This document shows positions 41,795 through 41,977 of a stretch of 41,977 nt of DNA, in pieces (the first letter of the stretch is position 1; each line of letters opens with the position of its first letter). The stretch is from Verrucomicrobiia bacterium (GTDB taxonomy: Bacteria > Verrucomicrobiota > Verrucomicrobiia > Limisphaerales > CAIMTB01), in contig JAHCBA010000051.1 of assembly GCA_019634625.1 (NCBI GenBank), positions 1 through 41,977 on the forward strand, read 5' to 3'. The notes below the pieces were generated by a model. That model searched no databases and had not been told where the DNA came from. It saw only the letters and a list, made by a program, of their open reading frames with translations. The position numbers and the translations under genes were made by a program.

Positions 41795-41930
41795 TGCATC
41801 CCCAACGTGTCGGTGAGGAGGCAGCAACTCGGAGGGACGAGCTCCGCGAGTCCTCCCTCCAACGCTCCACACCGTTGCGGCCTCGTGGAACCCGGCCCTC
41901 CGAGGCCTCGCTTCGCCAAGTCCCCACCTC
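41795..41930. repeat. ~135-bp dispersed repeat, copy 2
   Basis: Starts TGCATCCCCA and ends near GTCCCCACCTC; see copy 1 at 36541. Differences are scattered substitutions without frame pattern. It lies upstream of the methyltransferase gene; the rest of 41705-41977 shows nothing further. Confidence 0.75.
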
Positions 41931-41977
41931 TCCCCACGACTTCAGGACGCAAGGTCGCAAAAATGCCGCTGCAAAAT

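Noticed and set aside
41757-41960. Small minus-strand protein encoded by the dispersed repeat
   Set aside because: A similar peptide appears in the other copy, but differences between copies show no codon pattern and the frames start differently; treated as non-coding repeat.

Overview
The window is a high-GC (roughly 65-68% by eye) bacterial chromosome segment with a small integrated element at its left edge. Large secreted VCBS/ASPIC-UnbV and RCC1-repeat proteins, several ADOP-type FtsX permeases, non-Shine-Dalgarno starts, many GTG starts, dispersed intergenic repeats and a staphyloxanthin-type carotenoid operon best fit Verrucomicrobiota. Planctomycetota or Acidobacteriota cannot be excluded without a search. 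The assignment is inferred from gene families, not from a marker tree.

Left edge (1-2700): a minus-strand run of a tyrosine integrase, a small helix-turn-helix protein and two hypothetical genes, the last cut by the window edge. It abuts the 5' half of a tRNA-Ser(GCU) gene, which stops in the anticodon loop and marks a probable attachment junction. Repeated GGCAAAT motifs and an inverted repeat lie between integrase and tRNA half.

3000-7900: a secreted alpha/beta hydrolase (minus) diverges from a 1228-residue secreted VCBS/ASPIC-UnbV protein (plus).

7900-16200: a light/B12-type regulatory and pigment block. A CarH-like MerR-cobalamin repressor (minus) diverges from a group 2 sigma-70 factor (plus). 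Their shared upstream region carries ATAGAC motifs, twice as pairs spaced exactly 11 bp, the geometry known for CarH operators. Then come a CrtI/CrtN/CrtP-family desaturase/oxidase, an aldehyde dehydrogenase, an HX4D acyltransferase, a GT2 glycosyltransferase and a secreted thioredoxin-fold-like protein, each overlapping its predecessor by 4 bp (GTGA or ATGA). The set matches the oxidation, glycosylation and acylation steps of C30 carotenoid (staphyloxanthin-like) synthesis; no synthase gene is in the window.

16200-19000: housekeeping genes cysK (minus), ruvB and ndk (plus). A perfect 24-bp-arm palindrome follows ruvB and a degenerate half copy follows the carotenoid operon.

19000-24200: decayed DNA. 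It holds a VapB-like antitoxin fragment, an RCC1-repeat secreted protein, an ADOP permease remnant split by a complete IS1634-family insertion sequence (1823 bp, 6-bp target duplication), a chimeric VapB-VapC remnant ORF, and arrays of a 7-bp repeat.

24200-35250: an efflux-type ABC operon on the minus strand: HlyD adaptor, two MacB-like ATPases and three full-length ADOP permeases, with the start of a further broken permease and a small conserved hypothetical gene between two of them. A DUF4160 protein gene lies just upstream.

35600-41977: alpha/beta hydrolase, small membrane protein, polytopic membrane protein coupled to speA (arginine decarboxylase), Nif3-family protein, zinc-ribbon methyltransferase, and two copies of a ~135-bp dispersed repeat.
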